Position numbers and translations under genes: made by a program. Shown here piece by piece: positions 1-5,142 of a stretch of DNA of 5,142 bases. The notes under the pieces are model-generated. The model had not been told where the DNA came from and searched no databases. It worked only from the letters and a program-made list of their open reading frames with translations. How positions within the stretch are numbered: position 1 is the first letter of the stretch; every line of letters starts with the position of its first letter. This DNA comes from Labilithrix luteola (GTDB taxonomy: Bacteria; Myxococcota_A; Polyangia; Polyangiales; Polyangiaceae). The stretch is taken from NCBI GenBank assembly GCA_026225435.1, contig JAMFST010000601.1:1-5142 (forward strand), given 5' to 3'.

Positions 1-2503
<2,503 letters not shown>

Positions 2504-2523
2504 CGGAGAACCCCGAACTAGCA

Positions 2524-2537
2524 CGTACCGCCGTACG
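2524..2537 (-). other. Short hairpin in the crotonase-alaS gap
   Basis: CGTAC and GTACG arms form a 5-bp stem with a 4-base loop in the 51-bp gap, 20 bases upstream of the alaS start codon. There is no T-run, so it is unlikely to terminate transcription. It could be a weak leader structure or simple chance. No T-box or other riboswitch features fit in so short a gap. Confidence 0.2.
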
Positions 2538-2554
2538 CTCGAAGAGGCGGATTC

Positions 2555-3325
2555 TCAGGTGAACTTGGAAAAATCCGGGGTGCGCCGCTCGGCGAAGGCG
2601 GCGAAGGCCTCCTGGGCTTCGGCGGTGCGCAGGCGGGCAGCGAACGCGTCGTTTTCCACGTCGATCTGCCGGGACAGCTGGGCCGCGTCGCGCATCAACG
2701 TCTTGGTCGCCTGCAGGGAGCCGAGCGGCCGGGCCGCCAGCTTCTTCGCCAGGTCGCTCGCGGTCGCCACCAGCTGCTCCACCGGGACGACCGCGTTGGC
2801 GATCCCCCAGGCGAGCGCGTCCTGCGCCTTGATCGGCTCGCCGAGGGCGAAGACGGCGAAGGCGCGGGCGTAGCCGATGCGCGCTGGCAAGAGGAGGCTC
2901 GAGGCCGCCTCCGGCACCAGCGCGAGGTTCACGAACGGGGCCGAGAGGAGCGCGTTCTCGGCGAGGATCACCTGATCGCAGTGGAGGAGCATCGTCGTCC
3001 CGACGCCCACCGCGCGCCCCTGCACGGCGGCGACCAGCGGCTTGCTCAGCGCGGCGAGGGCGTGGAGAAAGCGCGCCGTGTTGACGGGCAGGCTCCCGCC
3101 TTGCGCGGCCGAGGCGGCGAACTCGCCCAGGTCGTTCCCGGCGGTGAAGGCATCCCCTTCTCCGCGGAGCAGGACGACCCGCACGGTGGCGTCGCGATCG
3201 GCCGCTTCCAGCGCGTCCGCCAGGGACTTGTACATCGCGTCGGTCAGCGAGTTCTTCTTCGCCGGTCGATCGATGACGAGGGTGAGGACGCCGGCTTCGT
3301 TGCTTGCCTTGATGAGATCGGTCAC
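2555..3325 (-). CDS. Crotonase-superfamily protein, probable enoyl-CoA isomerase-like
   Basis: A 256-residue crotonase-fold protein, the usual family length, expected to act on acyl-CoA thioesters in the cytoplasm. Seen: N-terminal strand GVLTLVIDRPAKKNSL (12-27), CoA/oxyanion segment FTAGNDLGEF (60-69), second oxyanion segment GRAVGVGTT (103-111), then APFVNLALVPEAASSLLLP (129-147) and QDALAWGIANAVVP (168-181). Both glutamates of classical enoyl-CoA hydratase (rat Glu144 and Glu164) are replaced, by Thr111 and Phe131. The PEAASS stretch matches the PEGCSS stretch of ECI2-type delta3,delta2-enoyl-CoA isomerases, making Glu139 the likely catalytic base. Isomerase activity is therefore an inference; another crotonase reaction is possible. 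The GTG at 3325 is preferred because GGAAGGTG sits 4 bases upstream. An in-frame ATG at 3364 would add 13 residues, has no ribosome site, and lies in the repeat region. The stop is TGA. Probably co-transcribed with alaS. Confidence 0.9.
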   Translation of the reverse strand: MTDLIKASNEAGVLTLVIDRPAKKNSLTDAMYKSLADALEAADRDATVRVVLLRGEGDAFTAGNDLGEFAASAAQGGSLPVNTARFLHALAALSKPLVAAVQGRAVGVGTTMLLHCDQVILAENALLSAPFVNLALVPEAASSLLLPARIGYARAFAVFALGEPIKAQDALAWGIANAVVPVEQLVATASDLAKKLAARPLGSLQATKTLMRDAAQLSRQIDVENDAFAARLRTAEAQEAFAAFAERRTPDFSKFT

Positions 3326-3329
3326 GGGG

Positions 3330-3337
3330 CACCTTCC
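3330..3337 (-). promoter_or_regulatory. Shine-Dalgarno sequence deciding the GTG start of the crotonase gene
   Basis: On the minus strand GGAAGGTG stands 4 bases before the GTG at 3325. Six of its last seven bases match the consensus GGAGGTG. No comparable purine-rich site precedes the alternative in-frame ATG at 3364, so this site decides the start. Confidence 0.75.
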
Positions 3338-3340
3338 AGG

Positions 3341-3387
3341 AATTGGTTCGTGCGCGAAGTACATAACTTGTTCGCGTACGAAGTAAA
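3341..3387 (-). promoter_or_regulatory. Tandem operator-like dyads upstream of the crotonase gene
   Basis: Two related 23-bp units begin at 3341 and 3365 (period 24 bp) and match at 17 of 23 positions. Each contains a 12-bp dyad of form TTCG-N4-CGAA (3347-3358 and 3371-3382) followed by GTA. The patch is clearly richer in A/T than its surroundings and lies just upstream of the ribosome site of the crotonase gene. Paired dyads on about two helical turns are typical of binding sites for dimeric repressors such as TetR or FadR-type regulators of acyl-CoA genes; the regulator is not in this window. I see no convincing sigma-70 -10/-35 pair; the best candidate (TTTACT, 16 bp, TATGTA on the minus strand) is weak. 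Confidence 0.55.
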
Positions 3388-3414
3388 GCGCCGCGCCGGG
3401 CCGCGACGCGAGGT

Positions 3415-3429
3415 CGGCCGTGGAGGCCG
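3415..3429 (-). terminator. Possible GC hairpin after the glycosyltransferase gene
   Basis: CGGCC and GGCCG arms (5 G-C pairs) surround a 5-base loop, one base after the TAG stop of the glycosyltransferase gene. There is no run of T after it, so it is not a canonical intrinsic terminator. In a sequence this GC-rich, such a hairpin can arise by chance. It is listed because its position suits a transcript end before the next promoter region. Confidence 0.22.
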
Positions 3430-3430
3430 G

Positions 3431-4570
3431 CTACGACGCCAGCGAGGCGTAGAGCGCGTCGTACTCGGCGGCGACGACGGGGGGAGCGAAGCGCCCGGCG
3501 TGGAGGGCTCGGCCCGCCTCGCGCTGGGCGGACATCTGCTCCGGCGAGCGGTACAGATCGAGCGCGGTCTCGGCGAGAGCGGCGGCGTCGCCCGGCTCGG
3601 AGAAGCGCGCGGTGGAGACCGCCTCGAGCGGCCCCTCGCTGGCGAGGACCATGGGGATGCCGAGGGCGAGCGCCTCGAGGAGGACGAGCGGTACGTCGAC
3701 CTTGCCGTACAGATCGTCCACCGGGAAGAGGACCAGCGCGCTCTCGGCCATCAGCGCGGCCATGTCGTTCACCTCGCCGACGTGGCGCACCCGCTCGGCG
3801 ACACCCGACTGGAGGAGCGCGGCCTCGAGCACGCGTCGCGCCTCGTGCGCGCGCGGCGTCTTGGGGCGGCAGGCGAAGACCAGCGTGGCGTCGGGGATCC
3901 CCTCGAGCAGCGCGGTGGCCGCCTCGGCGACGGTCTGCGCGCCGCGGGAGACCTCGTAGTCGCCGGGGTACAGCAGCACCGGCCCGTCGGCGTCGATCAG
4001 CTTGCGGGCAGCGGCGCGGCGCTCGGCCGAGGGGGGCTCGGGTGCGGCGGCGCACGGCGGGATGACCACCAGGCGCGAGGCGTCGAGCCCGGAGGCGAGC
4101 AGGCGGCCGCGCATCCACTCGGAGAGGACGATGACCTTGTCGCCGAAGATCCAGCGGCCGATCCCCTCGAACTCACGCGGGGCGCTGGCGATGGTCTGCA
4201 CGACGGGGCCGCGAAAGCCGGTGAGCCGGCGCGTCTGGCGAGCGATGCGCGCGGCCGAGGACGACGCCGGGTTGGGGGCGAAGACGAAGTGCCAGAGGTC
4301 GAGCGGATCGCCGAAGCAGAGGCGACGCAGCACGCGGGCGTTGGCGGCCAGACCGGGGGCGAAGCTGCCCGCCACGGCGTACACCGGGTCCATGGTGACG
4401 CGCGGAGAGAGCGGCGCCGTGCCCGGCAAGGTCATCACCGTCGGGCGGGCCGACGTCAGGTGACTGGCCACGTCACGAACGAGGTTCTTCGACCCGTCGT
4501 GCCACGGCGGAGCGATCGGCTTGGAGACGAAGAGGACGCGCGGGCCTTGCACCGTGCCCTTGTCGTTCAC
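3431..4570 (-). CDS. GT4-like glycosyltransferase (GT-B fold)
   Basis: A 379-residue protein with the two-Rossmann layout of GT-B glycosyltransferases, which move a sugar from a nucleotide donor to an acceptor, often a glycolipid or polysaccharide. No signal peptide or membrane span is visible. The N-terminal domain opens with RVLFVSKPIAPPWHDGSKN (11-29), the acceptor-side strand and loop. The hinge-region pattern VIVLSEWMRGRLL (146-158) followed by RLVVIPP (166-172) is typical of family GT4. The donor domain begins at GPVLLYPGDYEVSRG (196-210), and the nucleotide-sugar site is KVDVPLVLLEALALGIP (290-306). The usual EX7E motif keeps only its second Glu (Glu299); Lys290 and Asp292 precede it in the KxDxPL variant. 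The start is GTG, overlapping the upstream TGA in a GTGA junction with no strong ribosome site of its own, so translation is probably coupled. Donor and acceptor cannot be told. The stop is TAG. Confidence 0.88.
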   Translation of the reverse strand: MNDKGTVQGPRVLFVSKPIAPPWHDGSKNLVRDVASHLTSARPTVMTLPGTAPLSPRVTMDPVYAVAGSFAPGLAANARVLRRLCFGDPLDLWHFVFAPNPASSSAARIARQTRRLTGFRGPVVQTIASAPREFEGIGRWIFGDKVIVLSEWMRGRLLASGLDASRLVVIPPCAAAPEPPSAERRAAARKLIDADGPVLLYPGDYEVSRGAQTVAEAATALLEGIPDATLVFACRPKTPRAHEARRVLEAALLQSGVAERVRHVGEVNDMAALMAESALVLFPVDDLYGKVDVPLVLLEALALGIPMVLASEGPLEAVSTARFSEPGDAAALAETALDLYRSPEQMSAQREAGRALHAGRFAPPVVAAEYDALYASLAS

Positions 4571-5142
4571 TTCGCGGCGGCGATCAAGCCCTGCTCGGCG
4601 CCCCGGAGCGCGCTCTGCACCGCTCCGTCGATGACGTCGCCGCGGAGGCGGTCGAGCGCGTCGCGGGGGATCTTCGGATCGGCCATCGTCGTCGCCGAGC
4701 CGGTGAGCGTGCCGCGCAGGGCGTGCTCGGGGAGCTTGCGCATGGAGATCTCGACCTCGGCGCGCACGGTCATGCTCTGGCCGTGGGTCGCCGAGGTGAG
4801 CGAGAGGAGGACGCCGTCCATCTGCACGAACGGGCTCCCCGGCGGGGCGTTGTCCGTCAAGGTGGCGCCCGGGACCTGCGCCATGTGCTGGCGCAGAGCG
4901 CTGTCGAGCGCCGCGGTCATCGCCGGGGTGCGGATGGCCGACGAGTTCTTCGCCCCGCCGGCGCGGAGGAACCAGCGGGTGGCGGCCGCGTTGCCGCTGT
5001 TCGCACTGGCGCTCGCCTGGATGGCGGCGACGGAGCGCTCGAGCGCGCTCTTGACCGCGGGATCGGTCTCGACGTCGAGCCGCGCCCGCAGCGCGCTGAT
5101 GCTCGCCGGGTCGCCCATCACGCCGAGACCGGCCGCGGCTGC
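4567..5142 (-). CDS. HEAT-like repeat protein, C-terminal part (start beyond the window)
   Basis: The reading frame is open to the right edge, so the visible 191 residues are the C-terminal part of a longer protein. GTG (5121) and ATG (5118) codons occur in frame, but the residues before them (AAAAGLG) continue the same repeat, so neither is likely to be the start. Residues 1-41 resemble one HEAT or PBS-lyase-type unit: AAAAGLGVMGDP, then SISALRARLDVETDPAVKSA and a second helix. A short Ala/Ser/Asn stretch (43-54) leads to a C-terminal domain (about 60-191) with alternating short strands (VQMDGVLLSLTSA, MTVRAEVEISMR, LRGTLTGSAT) and a final amphipathic helix (VIDGAVQSALRGAEQGLIAAA). I do not recognise this domain. 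The helix-then-strand start (ALDSALRQHMAQVPGATL) loosely recalls envelope-associated CsgG/TolB-like domains, which is speculation. It overlaps the glycosyltransferase gene by 4 bases. Function unknown. Confidence 0.8.
   Translation of the reverse strand, partial: AAAAGLGVMGDPASISALRARLDVETDPAVKSALERSVAAIQASASANSGNAAATRWFLRAGGAKNSSAIRTPAMTAALDSALRQHMAQVPGATLTDNAPPGSPFVQMDGVLLSLTSATHGQSMTVRAEVEISMRKLPEHALRGTLTGSATTMADPKIPRDALDRLRGDVIDGAVQSALRGAEQGLIAAAK

Noticed and set aside
3326..3364. A 13-residue N-terminal extension of the crotonase protein from the ATG at 3364.
   Set aside because: No ribosome site precedes that ATG, the extension overlaps the operator-like repeat, and the GTG at 3325 has a good Shine-Dalgarno sequence and gives the normal family length.
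3363..3385. Resemblance of ATAACTT...TACGAAGTA to a loxP-like recombination site.
   Set aside because: Only the outer bases agree. The arms are not 13-bp inverted repeats around an 8-bp spacer, and no recombinase or phage gene is nearby. The tandem dyad reading explains the sequence better.
3392..3405. CGCG-N6-CGCG inverted repeat in the intergenic region, considered as a terminator.
   Set aside because: The arms are only 4 bp of self-complementary CGCG in very GC-rich DNA, with no T-run of useful length. This is expected by chance.
5116..5121. GTG/ATG codons near the right edge as the true start of the HEAT-like protein gene.
   Set aside because: The frame stays open to the edge and the preceding residues (AAAAGLG) fit the same repeat unit. 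No ribosome site is visible before them.

Overview
This is a GC-rich window (roughly two thirds G+C by eye, with strong G/C bias at third codon positions). All four protein-coding genes lie on the minus strand, so transcription runs from the right end to the left end. Gene content and style suggest a myxobacterium-like member of the Myxococcota (former Deltaproteobacteria): a HEAT-like repeat protein with an unfamiliar C-terminal domain, a GT-B glycosyltransferase, a crotonase-fold fatty-acyl-CoA enzyme and an alanyl-tRNA synthetase with sequence variants unlike E. coli. The lineage is an inference from protein style, not a proof.

Layout in transcription order. (1) 5142-4567 is the C-terminal 191 residues of a protein whose start lies beyond the right edge. 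It ends one HEAT-like helical repeat and continues into a domain I cannot name. (2) 4570-3431 is a complete 379-residue GT4-like glycosyltransferase. Its GTG start overlaps the preceding TGA stop (GTGA), so the two are probably translationally coupled. (3) 3430-3326 is a 105-bp intergenic region with a small GC hairpin just after the glycosyltransferase stop, two tandem operator-like dyads 24 bp apart in a locally AT-richer patch, and a good Shine-Dalgarno sequence. (4) 3325-2555 is a 256-residue crotonase-family protein. It lacks both hydratase glutamates but keeps the proline-glutamate pattern of delta3,delta2-enoyl-CoA isomerases. (5) 2554-2504 is a 51-bp gap with a short hairpin. (6) 2503 to beyond position 1 is alaS, 834 residues seen, with the final part of the C-terminal domain off the left edge.

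The probable transcription units are HEAT-like protein plus glycosyltransferase, and crotonase plus alaS. The second may be driven from the region with the tandem dyads, which would place a housekeeping tRNA synthetase downstream of an acyl-CoA-type regulated promoter. There is no sign of a mobile element, CRISPR array, RNA gene or defence system. The most notable signals are the tandem dyads, the Asn-to-Arg change in AlaRS at the position that reads the G3:U70 pair in E. coli, and the altered active site of the crotonase protein. Long open frames in other frames, including a 694-codon frame antisense to alaS, are explained by codon bias and are not called as genes.
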